Part shown: positions 7,159-13,804 of the stretch, piece by piece
Numbering within the stretch: position 1 is the stretch's first letter
Layout of the letters: every line of letters starts with the position of its first letter
Assembly (NCBI GenBank): GCA_045801465.1
Contig: JBJMSU010000207.1
Location: 1 to 30,400 of the forward strand
Length of the DNA stretch: 30,400 nt
Direction: 5' to 3'
Source of the DNA: DATFWC01 sp045801465
GTDB taxonomy: Bacteria; Pseudomonadota; Alphaproteobacteria; Rhizobiales; Xanthobacteraceae
The notes under the pieces: model-generated
Database searches by the model: none
The model's input: only the letters and a program-made list of their open reading frames with translations
What the model was told of the DNA's origin: nothing
Made by a program: the position numbers and the translations under genes

Positions 7159-8154
7159 GTGCCTGACGGCAACCTCATCACCGACGTGCCGGGCCTCCGT
7201 GTCGGCCAGGCGGATGATTCCCGCCTCGGCTCCGGCGTCACGGCGGTCATATTCGATTCTCCCGCGATGGCGGCAATCGACGTGCGCGGCGGCGGTCCGG
7301 GAACGCGCGAGACCGCCCTCCTCGACCCGGCCATGACGGTCGACCGCATCGACGCGATCGTCTTGGCGGGCGGCTCCGCCTTCGGCCTCGACGCCGCGTC
7401 GGGCGTGCAGGCGTGGCTCGCCGAGCAGGGACGCGGGTTTGTCATCCGCTCCGCCCGCGTGCCCATCGTGCCGGCGGCGATCCTGTTCGATCTATTGAGC
7501 GGCGGCGACAAGGCGTGGGACCGCTATCCACCCTATCGCGAGCTCGGATACGCGGCCGCCGCCACGGCCGCGACCGAGTTTGCCCTCGGCAGCGTCGGGG
7601 CCGGCCTCGGTGCCACCACGGTCAACCTGAAGGGCGGAATCGGCTCGGCCTCGGTCACGACCCCCGACGGGCCCAAAGTCGGCGCGCTGGCGGCCGTCAA
7701 TGCCGCCGGTAGCGTGGTGATCGGCAACGGGCCCTGTTTCTGGGCGGCGCCGTTCGAGCGGAAGCGCGAATTCGGCGGCCGCGGCTTGCCGTCACCCATG
7801 CCGGACGACGCGCTCACGTTTCGCGCCAAGGGCGCACCGGGAGAAAGCACCACGCTCGCGGTGGTCGCCACCGATGCCGGCCTGACCAAGATGCAGGCGA
7901 AGCGCCTCGCCATCATGGCGCAGGACGGCTTGGCGCGCGCCATTCGCCCGGTTCACACCCCGCTCGACGGCGACGTGGTGTTCGCCGCCGCAACCGGCAC
8001 CGTTCCGCTCGCCGACCCCATTCTCGGCTTGGCCAAGCTCGGCGCCGCCGCGGCGGACGTGCTGGCGCGCGCGGTCGCCCGCGCCGTGTATGAAGCGACG
8101 GCCCTGTCTTTTCCGGACGCGCTGCCGGCCTGGCGCGACAAGTTCGGCCGCTAG
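7159..8154 (+). CDS. P1 family (DmpA-like) aminopeptidase
   Basis: A 331-residue enzyme of the P1 family of self-cleaving N-terminal-nucleophile peptidases, which release N-terminal amino acids, including D- or beta-residues in some members. Visible are the N-terminal ITDVPGLRVGQ, the GGGPGTRETALLDP loop, LAGGSAFGLDAASGV, the NLKGGIGSAS segment and the GESTTLAVVATDAGL segment around residues 229-242, where the family cleaves itself before a Ser/Thr that becomes the nucleophile (T231 or T232 here). I chose GTG at 7159, with GAGG upstream and the usual N-terminus; a TTG at 7132 would add nine residues from the repeat. No signal peptide is seen, so it probably acts in the cytosol. Substrate is not inferable. 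Confidence 0.88.
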   Translation: MPDGNLITDVPGLRVGQADDSRLGSGVTAVIFDSPAMAAIDVRGGGPGTRETALLDPAMTVDRIDAIVLAGGSAFGLDAASGVQAWLAEQGRGFVIRSARVPIVPAAILFDLLSGGDKAWDRYPPYRELGYAAAATAATEFALGSVGAGLGATTVNLKGGIGSASVTTPDGPKVGALAAVNAAGSVVIGNGPCFWAAPFERKREFGGRGLPSPMPDDALTFRAKGAPGESTTLAVVATDAGLTKMQAKRLAIMAQDGLARAIRPVHTPLDGDVVFAAATGTVPLADPILGLAKLGAAAADVLARAVARAVYEATALSFPDALPAWRDKFGR

Positions 8155-8318
8155 ATTGAACCCCTAACGGGCACCGCAGCGGGATGACGGGAGGCGGGGG
8201 CCGCCATTGCCGCGCGCGCCACAACGGAGTAAATGAAACACACGGGGAAACGCAGGCTCCCCGCCAGACGGCCTCCGTCCAAGCGCTGCGCAACACTCGT
8301 ATTGCGAGGAGATTGCGC

Positions 8319-8363
8319 ATGGACGGAATGGACCTCTCGATCATTTCCCTGACACTGCCATGA
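8319..8363 (+). CDS. 14-codon leader ORF coupled to the MFS gene
   Basis: A short ORF, MDGMDLSIISLTLP, with a strong ribosome-binding site AGGAG at 8307-8311, seven bases before its ATG. Its TGA overlaps the ATG of the transporter gene (ATGA at 8360-8363). The transporter start has no visible ribosome-binding site of its own (ATTTCCCTGACACTGCC before it). The arrangement suggests a leader peptide whose translation delivers ribosomes to the MFS start. The peptide is not rich in one amino acid, so classic attenuation is unlikely. No homologue is known to me; coding is inferred from position only. Confidence 0.5.
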   Translation: MDGMDLSIISLTLP

Positions 8364-9589
8364 CCGAGCGGGCGATATCCGACGACCGGCCGCTTGCGGC
8401 CGCGGCGTCCAGGCTCCTTGTCCTCTACGCGGCGCGCGGCGTGCGCGGCTTCGGCGACGGCTTCGCCGTCATCGTGCTGCCGGCCTACCTGTCGGCAATC
8501 GGCTTGAGCCCGGTGCAGATCGGGGTCGTCGCCACCGCCGCGCTGCTCGGCTCGTCACTGCTCACCCTCGTGATCGGATTGGTGGCGCCGCGGCACGACC
8601 TTCGCACCATGCTGCTCGCCGGCGCGGCGCTGATGGTGGCGACCGGTGTTGTCTTTCCCCATGTCGAGCACGTCAGCTTCATCATGCTGGTGGCCTTCAT
8701 CGGCACCGTGAATCCGCAATCCGGAGACCACGGCGTGCTGGTGCCCCTGGAACACGCCATGCTGGCTCGCGCGGCCGCCGGGCCGGAGCGTACGAACGCG
8801 TTTGCCCGCTACAGCCTGACCGGGGCGCTGGCGATGGCCGCAGGCTCTCTCGCGGCGGCGACGCCGGACTTCCTGGTGGCCGCCGGCCTCGGCAGGCTCG
8901 CGGCCTACCAGGCGATGTTCTACCTCTATGCGGCGCTCGGCGTCGTGGCCGCCCTGCTCTACCGGCGCTTGCCGCATGCGCTCGCCCAGCAGAAGCTTGC
9001 GAGCACGCCGCTCGGGCCCTCGCGCCGCACCGTGTTCAAGCTCGCCGCCCTGTTCAGCCTGGATTCGTTTGCCGGCGGGTTCGTCGTGCAGTCGCTGCTG
9101 GCGCTGTGGCTGTTCGAGCGCTTCGACCTGTCGCTTTCGGCCGCGAGCCTGTTCTTCTTCTGGACCAGTGTGCTGACGGCGTTTTCCTATCCGATCGCCG
9201 CGAGGCTTTCCGCCCGCATCGGCCTCATCAACACCATGGTGTTCACCCATATCCCGTCGAGCGTGTTCCTGATTCTGGCGGCGTTCTCCCCGGACCTGAT
9301 CCTGACGTTGGCGTTGCTGCTGATCCGCTCCGCCTTGGGGCAGATGGATGTGCCGGCGCGCTCGTCCTACGTCATGGCCGTCGTCACCGAGGCGGAGCGG
9401 CCGGCGGCCGCAAGCTTCACCGCCGTGCCGCGCAGCCTTGCCTCTTCGCTGAGCCCGGCGCTCGCCGGCACCCTGTTGGCCGCATCCTTTCAGGGCTGGC
9501 CCCTGATCATCTGCGGCGCACTCAAGATCACCTACGACCTGCTGCTGCTGGCGCAATTCCGCCACGTGAAGCCGCCGGAAGAACGTTGA
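8360..9589 (+). CDS. MFS transporter
   Basis: A 409-residue inner-membrane protein with about twelve hydrophobic helices in two halves split by a basic loop near residues 200-220 (YRRLPHALAQQKLASTPLGP). The first helix region has RGVRGFGDGFAVIVLPAYLS and the loop after helix 3 has APRHDLRTMLLAGAALM, in the place of the MFS A motif. The pattern agrees with uncharacterised MFS proteins rather than with a named drug or sugar porter, so the substrate is unknown. The ATG overlaps the stop of the short leader ORF and lacks its own ribosome-binding site, so it is probably translated by coupling. The next gene converges on it from the other strand, 36 bases away, without an obvious terminator hairpin. 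Confidence 0.85.
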   Translation: MTERAISDDRPLAAAASRLLVLYAARGVRGFGDGFAVIVLPAYLSAIGLSPVQIGVVATAALLGSSLLTLVIGLVAPRHDLRTMLLAGAALMVATGVVFPHVEHVSFIMLVAFIGTVNPQSGDHGVLVPLEHAMLARAAAGPERTNAFARYSLTGALAMAAGSLAAATPDFLVAAGLGRLAAYQAMFYLYAALGVVAALLYRRLPHALAQQKLASTPLGPSRRTVFKLAALFSLDSFAGGFVVQSLLALWLFERFDLSLSAASLFFFWTSVLTAFSYPIAARLSARIGLINTMVFTHIPSSVFLILAAFSPDLILTLALLLIRSALGQMDVPARSSYVMAVVTEAERPAAASFTAVPRSLASSLSPALAGTLLAASFQGWPLIICGALKITYDLLLLAQFRHVKPPEER

Positions 9590-9625
9590 GGGACGGCGTG
9601 CTTCACGCGTACGGCCGGTGCAGCA

Positions 9626-10006
9626 TTACTCCGCCTGGCCGTGTTGGGCCATGCAGGTGCGGTACTGATGGAGCTCCATGTGGCCCCAGGTCGTTGACTT
9701 GTAGGGCGCCGCAGCGGTGCTGCACTCGCGCAAGGCCTGCTCGCGTGGGGCGCTGGCATGGTTGGCGCGATTGCCATTGACGGGAGCGCCAAAAGGCGTG
9801 ACGGCACCGTACGCGGTGGTCGCGGCTCCACCGGGAACCACGCGCGCGAAGCTGCCGTGACCGCGCTGAGGAACATGCTTGGCGGAAACGGCGGAATCGC
9901 TCCAGGAGACGATGTTGCCGGTGCCGAGATCAGGATCATAGGACTGGGCGAAAGCCGGGAATGCCAGAAGAGTGGCAAGCGCCGCGGCCGCGATGAGCGT
10001 TTTCAT
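9626..10006 (-). CDS. Small secreted protein of the YDPxxGxGNI type (paralogue 1)
   Basis: A 126-residue exported protein of unknown function. Residues 1-20 form a signal peptide (MKTLIAAAALATLLAFPAFA, cleavage before QSYD). The mature N-terminus is QSYDPDLGTGNI, shared in pattern with the neighbouring gene (QSYDPSVGSGNI). The C-terminal half contains two Cys (RECSTAAAPY and RTCMAQHGQ), which could form a disulfide in the periplasm. I prefer the ATG at 10006; a TTG at 10024 would add MKTRYV before the signal peptide. The upstream neighbour on the same strand ends at 10119, so the two may be co-transcribed, with a hairpin in between. Confidence 0.7.
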   Translation of the reverse strand: MKTLIAAAALATLLAFPAFAQSYDPDLGTGNIVSWSDSAVSAKHVPQRGHGSFARVVPGGAATTAYGAVTPFGAPVNGNRANHASAPREQALRECSTAAAPYKSTTWGHMELHQYRTCMAQHGQAE

Positions 10007-10050
10007 GACGTATCTCGTTTTCAAGTATGAGGGGTTCTAAGCTTTAGGTC

Positions 10051-10104
10051 GCTCTCTTCATGCACGAGAGCACCCGAGTCAGCCCCGGGGTCTGCTCCCG
10101 GGGC
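10051..10104 (-). terminator. Two hairpins between the paralogous secreted genes
   Basis: On the - strand transcript, after the stop of paralogue 2, a stem GCCCCGGG/CCCGGGGC (10097-10104 with 10082-10089, loop 7) is followed by a stem GCTCTC/GAGAGC (10066-10071 with 10051-10056, loop 9). No U-run follows. They may end part of the transcription, or stabilise the upstream message, so that paralogue 1 is made at a different level. Confidence 0.5.
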
Positions 10105-10118
10105 CGAGCGATCGCCGA

Positions 10119-10394
10119 TTACCAGCGGCCCTGTTCTGATTCTCGGTTCAACTGAAACCGGATGTTCGGATCGGGATCGAAAGAGCGGCGATTGCGGTTG
10201 AAGGAATGGCCGGCAAGCGGCGCGCCGCGGGGAACCTGTGCATAGGCCCCGTGTGCTCCCACATAAGGCGTGTAGCGGGGCCCCGTGACCTGCGCGGCGA
10301 TGTTGCCGGAGCCCACAGAGGGATCATACGACTGGGCCAAGGCAGGCGATGCAATGATCGTGGCAAGGGCCACAGCAGCAATGGTGGTTCTCAT
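10119..10394 (-). CDS. Small secreted protein of the YDPxxGxGNI type (paralogue 2)
   Basis: A 91-residue exported protein of unknown function. Residues 1-20 are a signal peptide (MRTTIAAVALATIIASPALA), followed by QSYDPSVGSGNI, the motif shared with paralogue 1. The rest is hydrophilic and rich in Gly, Pro, Arg and Asn (RGAPLAGHSFNRNRRSFDPD), with no Cys. The ATG at 10394 has a clear AGGAG ribosome-binding site on the - strand; an upstream GTG at 10475 would place 27 unrelated residues before the signal peptide. The gene is divergent from tetR, and the duplicated operator lies in the 131 bases between them, so it is a candidate target of that regulator. Confidence 0.72.
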   Translation of the reverse strand: MRTTIAAVALATIIASPALAQSYDPSVGSGNIAAQVTGPRYTPYVGAHGAYAQVPRGAPLAGHSFNRNRRSFDPDPNIRFQLNRESEQGRW

Positions 10395-10457
10395 GACAGT
10401 TCTCCTATCTTTGGTCAGACCGGCCGGCGAAAGAGGTAGACTTTGCGGCGGGCTTGT

Positions 10458-10506
10458 GGTACTGACCGGTAACACCTACATGGCATAGGTACTGACCGGT
10501 CACACC
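10458..10506. promoter_or_regulatory. Two-site TetR-type operator
   Basis: A 19-bp direct repeat, GGTACTGACCGGTAACACC at 10458-10476 and GGTACTGACCGGTCACACC at 10488-10506, offset by 30 bases and differing at one base. Each holds a palindromic core; the second is the perfect TGACCGGTCA (10493-10502). A possible promoter for tetR, TTGTGG (10454-10459), 17 bases, TACATG (10477-10482), has the first core in its spacer and the second after its -10 box. Autorepression by the adjacent TetR protein, and control of the divergent secreted gene, is inference. Confidence 0.7.
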
Positions 10507-10525
10507 CATGTCAAGGGGGAAAGCG

Positions 10526-11155
10526 ATGACAACCGCCGAGAAAACGCTAAGTCACGAGAGGAATGAGAGAATTTCGCCGCGCGAGCGCATCCTCGCGGCC
10601 GCGTCGGACCTCTTCTACCGTCATGGAATTCGCGCTGTCGGGGTGGAGGCCATCGCGGAGGCGGCCGAAACCAACAAAATGACGCTGTATCGACACTTCC
10701 CGTCGAAGGACGAGCTGGTTGCGCAGTACCTCCGATGCCAGATCGAACCGGGCAAGAAGGTATGGGATGAGCTCGCGGCCCGTTATCCCGGAGATCCGCG
10801 CGCACAGCTCCGCGGCTGGCTCGAGTACAAGGCCACCGCCGTGGCCAGCGCCGAAGAGCGGGGCTGCCCGTACGCAAATGCCGCCGTCGAGTTCCCCGAC
10901 AAGAACCATCCGGCGCGGCGCGTCATCCAAGAGTACAAGACCGCCCATCGCCAGCAGCTCGTTCGACTGTGCGCAGCGGCCAAGCTCGCCGAGCCGGAGA
11001 TGCTGGCGGACGAACTGTTCCTGCTGCTCGAAGGTGCGCTGGTGACGGCGCAGAGCATGGGCCGGGACGGACTCGCCGAGCGCTTCATCCGGATGGGCGA
11101 AGCGATGATCAAGGCGCACATGACGGACGAGCCGGCATCGCCGCCGCCAGAATGA
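10526..11155 (+). CDS. TetR/AcrR family transcriptional regulator
   Basis: A 209-residue DNA-binding repressor. The N-terminal helix-turn-helix domain spans about residues 17-63: RERILAAASDLFYRHGIRAV, GVEAIAEAAETNKMTLYRHF and PSKDELVAQYL. The C-terminal ligand domain contains RGCPYANAAVEFPDKNHPAR, a Cys-containing segment that I associate with a TetR subgroup responding to reactive or electrophilic compounds; that link is tentative. I chose the ATG at 10526, preceded by AAGGGGGAAAGCG, over the ATG at 10508 that lies close to the operator repeat. The duplicated operator directly upstream supports autoregulation. The DUF2188-like gene downstream may be in the same transcript (62-base gap, own ribosome-binding site). 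Confidence 0.88.
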   Translation: MTTAEKTLSHERNERISPRERILAAASDLFYRHGIRAVGVEAIAEAAETNKMTLYRHFPSKDELVAQYLRCQIEPGKKVWDELAARYPGDPRAQLRGWLEYKATAVASAEERGCPYANAAVEFPDKNHPARRVIQEYKTAHRQQLVRLCAAAKLAEPEMLADELFLLLEGALVTAQSMGRDGLAERFIRMGEAMIKAHMTDEPASPPPE

Positions 11156-11217
11156 TCGATAACCAACGAAAAAGCCACAAACCGCGCGTACCACCAGACC
11201 AATGTCAGGAGCGGCAC

Positions 11218-11457
11218 ATGACCAGGATCACGTATGAGATCGTCGAGCACGATGGGGGCTGGGCTTATCGCGTCGATGGCGTGTTCTCGGAGACGTTCCC
11301 GAGCCATGACGCGGCGCGCAAAGCCGCAGAGCGCGCCGCGAGCGAGCAAGTTGTCCCGGGAGAGACTACGGCCATATCCTACGAAGATAAGACCGGCCAC
11401 TGGCACGACGAGGTAGCGGCCGGCACTGATCGCCCTGAGACCGATGTCGCGGGCTGA
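11218..11457 (+). CDS. DUF2188-like small protein
   Basis: A 79-residue soluble acidic protein with the pattern of DUF2188: an N-terminal strand pair with HDGGWAYRVDGVFSETF, an Ala-rich helix (SHDAARKAAERAASEQ), and a final strand ending in SYEDKTGHWHDE. The function of this family is unknown. AGGAG at 11207-11211, six bases before the ATG, supports the start. It follows tetR on the same strand by 62 bases and ends about 100 bases before the convergent flavoprotein gene. The family assignment is from pattern memory; the domain is short, so confidence is moderate. Confidence 0.72.
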   Translation: MTRITYEIVEHDGGWAYRVDGVFSETFPSHDAARKAAERAASEQVVPGETTAISYEDKTGHWHDEVAAGTDRPETDVAG

Positions 11458-11555
11458 TGCAAGCTCGCCAGTCGCGCGGTAGGGGCGGCTGACCTTTTCC
11501 GCGAACTGATACCAACGCCGGATCAGGTGCGGGGCGAGCTTTTCACAAACGTGCT

Positions 11556-13244
11556 CTAATGGCTGGCGCTCGCGGTCGGTGCACGGCCGATGGCTGCCAG
11601 AGCGGTATGCAGCGTCGCCACCACTTGCGCGCCCTCCCCGACCGCGGCGGCGACGCGCTTCACCGAACCTGAGCGGACGTCGCCGATCGCAAAGACGCCG
11701 CGTCGACTTGTTTCGAGCGGCCGACGGTCCCCTGAGGCGACCGTACCGGTCAAGACGAAGCCCTTGGCATCCAGCGCCACGCCCGAACCGGACAGCCAGT
11801 CCGTGTTCGGCTCGGCCCCGATGAAAAGAAACAGATGTTGAATGGGCCGCCGGACCTCCTTGCCTGACGCGCCACGACGCCAGCGGATCGCCTCCAGCAT
11901 GCCGTCGCGGCCTTCCAGGCCGGTGACGTTTGTTTGCGTCAAGACCTCGACATTGGCCAAGCCCGCGATGCGGTCGACGAGGTAGCGTGACATGCTCGCG
12001 GCAAGATCCGGCCCGCGCACCAGCAGCCACACCTTGGCGACCTGGCTCGCGAGGTAGACCGTTGCCTGTCCCGCCGAATTGCCGGCTCCCACCAACGCCA
12101 CCTCCTGCCCGGCGCACAGTTTCGCTTCGAGCGGGGATGCCCAATAGTGCACGCTTGCGCTTTCAAACGGTTCGAGACCGTCGACGGCGAGTTGCCGGTA
12201 GCGGGCGCCGCTGGCGATCACGATCGAGCGCGCGCTCACCCGTTCATCGTTCGACAGCCTGAGAACAAAGCGGCCCTGCTCCGGATCATCCACGGCGTCC
12301 AAGCCGATCACTTCATCCGGGATCGCCATCTCGACTCCGAACTTCTGCGCCTGGTTGTACGCGCGTGCCATCAGCGCGATGCCGCTGATGCCGGTCGGAA
12401 ATCCGAGGTAGTTCTCGATGCGCGCCGAGGCGCCGGCCTGGCCACCGAACGAGCGGCAGTCGAGCACGATGACGGAAAGCCCTTCCGAACCGGCATAGAC
12501 GGCGGTGGCAAGGCCTGCCGGCCCAGCGCCCACGATGGCCACGTCATAGATGCGGCCGGGATCGATCGGCCGAACCAGCCCGATGCAGCGGGCAAGCTCG
12601 ATCTCGCTTGGATTGCGCAAGAGCTCCCCGCTCGGGCACAGCACGATCGGCAATTGGTCGGGAGCGACGTGAAAGCGCTCGATCAGCGCCTTCGCTTCCG
12701 GATCGGTGTCGGGATCGAGCCGCTGATGGGGATGCCCGTTACGGCGAAGAAAGCCTTCAAGTCGAAGCACGTCGCCATTCGCGGGCCGGCCGACGATGAT
12801 CGGTCCGCCCGTTCCTGTCTCCAACAGCCCGACGCGACGCAGGATCAGCGCCCGCATGATCCGCTCGCCGAGCTCCGCCTCGGCAATCAGCAATGCCCGC
12901 AGCCGGTCCGGCGAAATGATCAGGGCTTCGACCGGTTCCACGGCGTGGGCGTCCACCAGAACCGGCCGACCCGCCAGTTGCGCCAGCTCGCCCATGAATG
13001 CGCCCGGGCCGTGGGTGACGATCGGTTCGCCGTGCCCGGACTCGTGGTGCCGAGTGACGTCGACGTTCCCGGCCAGGATGATGGTCAGGCCCTCACCTAC
13101 CTCGCCGACCTTGGCCAGTGCCTCGCCTTGCCGGTAGGAACGCTTCGTACCGAACCGACGCACCCGCTCGATCTCCGGCGGCTGCAGGACGGGAAACATC
13201 TGGTACCGGCGGGTATCGAAGATCGATGGCCTCGTCGCGGACAT
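11556..13244 (-). CDS. Cyclic-nucleotide-binding / thioredoxin-reductase-like fusion flavoprotein
   Basis: A 562-residue cytosolic fusion. Residues ~15-135 are a cyclic nucleotide-binding domain (GEGLTIILAGNVDVT, GPGAFMGELAQLAGRPVLVD). Residues ~148-225 look like a thioredoxin/glutaredoxin-fold domain without CxxC (LPIVLCPSGELLRNPSEIEL). Residues ~233-555 are a thioredoxin-reductase-type FAD/NADPH module with GAGPAG (239-244), GGQAGASARIENYLGFPTG, the NADPH loop VGAGNSAG and the final FAIGDVRSG. The position where thioredoxin reductases carry CATC reads YWAS, so it cannot do the usual disulfide exchange by that route. It starts 21 bases after the stop of the small membrane protein gene on the same strand, so the two are probably one operon. 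The electron acceptor is unknown. Confidence 0.88.
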   Translation of the reverse strand: MSATRPSIFDTRRYQMFPVLQPPEIERVRRFGTKRSYRQGEALAKVGEVGEGLTIILAGNVDVTRHHESGHGEPIVTHGPGAFMGELAQLAGRPVLVDAHAVEPVEALIISPDRLRALLIAEAELGERIMRALILRRVGLLETGTGGPIIVGRPANGDVLRLEGFLRRNGHPHQRLDPDTDPEAKALIERFHVAPDQLPIVLCPSGELLRNPSEIELARCIGLVRPIDPGRIYDVAIVGAGPAGLATAVYAGSEGLSVIVLDCRSFGGQAGASARIENYLGFPTGISGIALMARAYNQAQKFGVEMAIPDEVIGLDAVDDPEQGRFVLRLSNDERVSARSIVIASGARYRQLAVDGLEPFESASVHYWASPLEAKLCAGQEVALVGAGNSAGQATVYLASQVAKVWLLVRGPDLAASMSRYLVDRIAGLANVEVLTQTNVTGLEGRDGMLEAIRWRRGASGKEVRRPIQHLFLFIGAEPNTDWLSGSGVALDAKGFVLTGTVASGDRRPLETSRRGVFAIGDVRSGSVKRVAAAVGEGAQVVATLHTALAAIGRAPTASASH

Positions 13245-13265
13245 GGATGATCTCAGCCGGGGCCG

Positions 13266-13742
13266 TCAAGTCGCTGCTTTGGCCTCGGGATGGAATCTCA
13301 TCGCCGCCAGAACGCCGAGAGCGATGAAGACCACCAGCACGACGAGCTGTGCGATGAGGAATGGCGACTCGGACTGCGTGGGCGCCAGCGGCTGCAGGAA
13401 CGACAGCTTCTGGAACGATTGCACGACGCCGACGAAGACATTGAGGTAAAGTGCGGCGATCGCGCTGCCGATATAGATCCAGCGCCACGCTCCGGCGAGG
13501 CGGAAGCCATAGAGGGCCGCAAGGGCAACCGCCAGCAGGACGAGCGAGATCGCGCCAACGATGCGCCCTGGAGTGACGCCGAACGGCGGCAACGGGAATC
13601 CGGTGACGCTCGTCACGACCGTTGCGGCGAGGAACAGCGCGGTCCAGGCGCCGAATGGTCGTCCGGTCAACAGGCCATAGAGGACGACCAAGCCCGATAC
13701 GATGCCGATCAGGCTGATGAGCACGTGGATTTGCAGAAGCAT
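13266..13742 (-). CDS. Small hypothetical multi-pass membrane protein
   Basis: A 158-residue protein with about five hydrophobic helices, starting MLLQIHVLISLIGIVSGLVV. The N-terminal helix carries a His and the loop after the second holds VTGFPLPPFGVTPGR. I recognise this kind of protein as a conserved hypothetical in Proteobacteria, with no known function. The ATG at 13742 has a near-perfect ribosome-binding site, GGAGGTGA, so the longer upstream ORF is rejected. It lies between an exported hydrolase (62-base gap) and the cyclic-nucleotide-binding flavoprotein (21-base gap), all on the same strand. A role as membrane electron acceptor for the flavoprotein is possible but only inference; I see no clear haem or quinone motif. 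Confidence 0.78.
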   Translation of the reverse strand: MLLQIHVLISLIGIVSGLVVLYGLLTGRPFGAWTALFLAATVVTSVTGFPLPPFGVTPGRIVGAISLVLLAVALAALYGFRLAGAWRWIYIGSAIAALYLNVFVGVVQSFQKLSFLQPLAPTQSESPFLIAQLVVLVVFIALGVLAAMRFHPEAKAAT

Positions 13743-13804
13743 GACATCACCTCCGGTTGATTCGGTCAGTGCATAGCAGACGAATGTGACGCGCCAGCAG
13801 ATTG

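Noticed and set aside
11461..11541. 9-bp inverted repeat AAGCTCGCC ... GGCGAGCTT between convergent genes
   Set aside because: The arms are 63 bases apart and short; chance in GC-rich DNA is likely.
10783..12144. 453-codon - strand frame spanning tetR, the DUF2188-like gene and the end of the flavoprotein gene
   Set aside because: Its segment over the 11458-11555 gap looks protein-like at first (APHLIRRWYQFAEKVSRPYR), but the frame runs through three well-supported genes and shows no domain or start.
12147..13250. 367-codon + strand frame opposite the flavoprotein gene
   Set aside because: Shadow of the cNMP-binding/thioredoxin-reductase-like gene; low-complexity composition and no motif.
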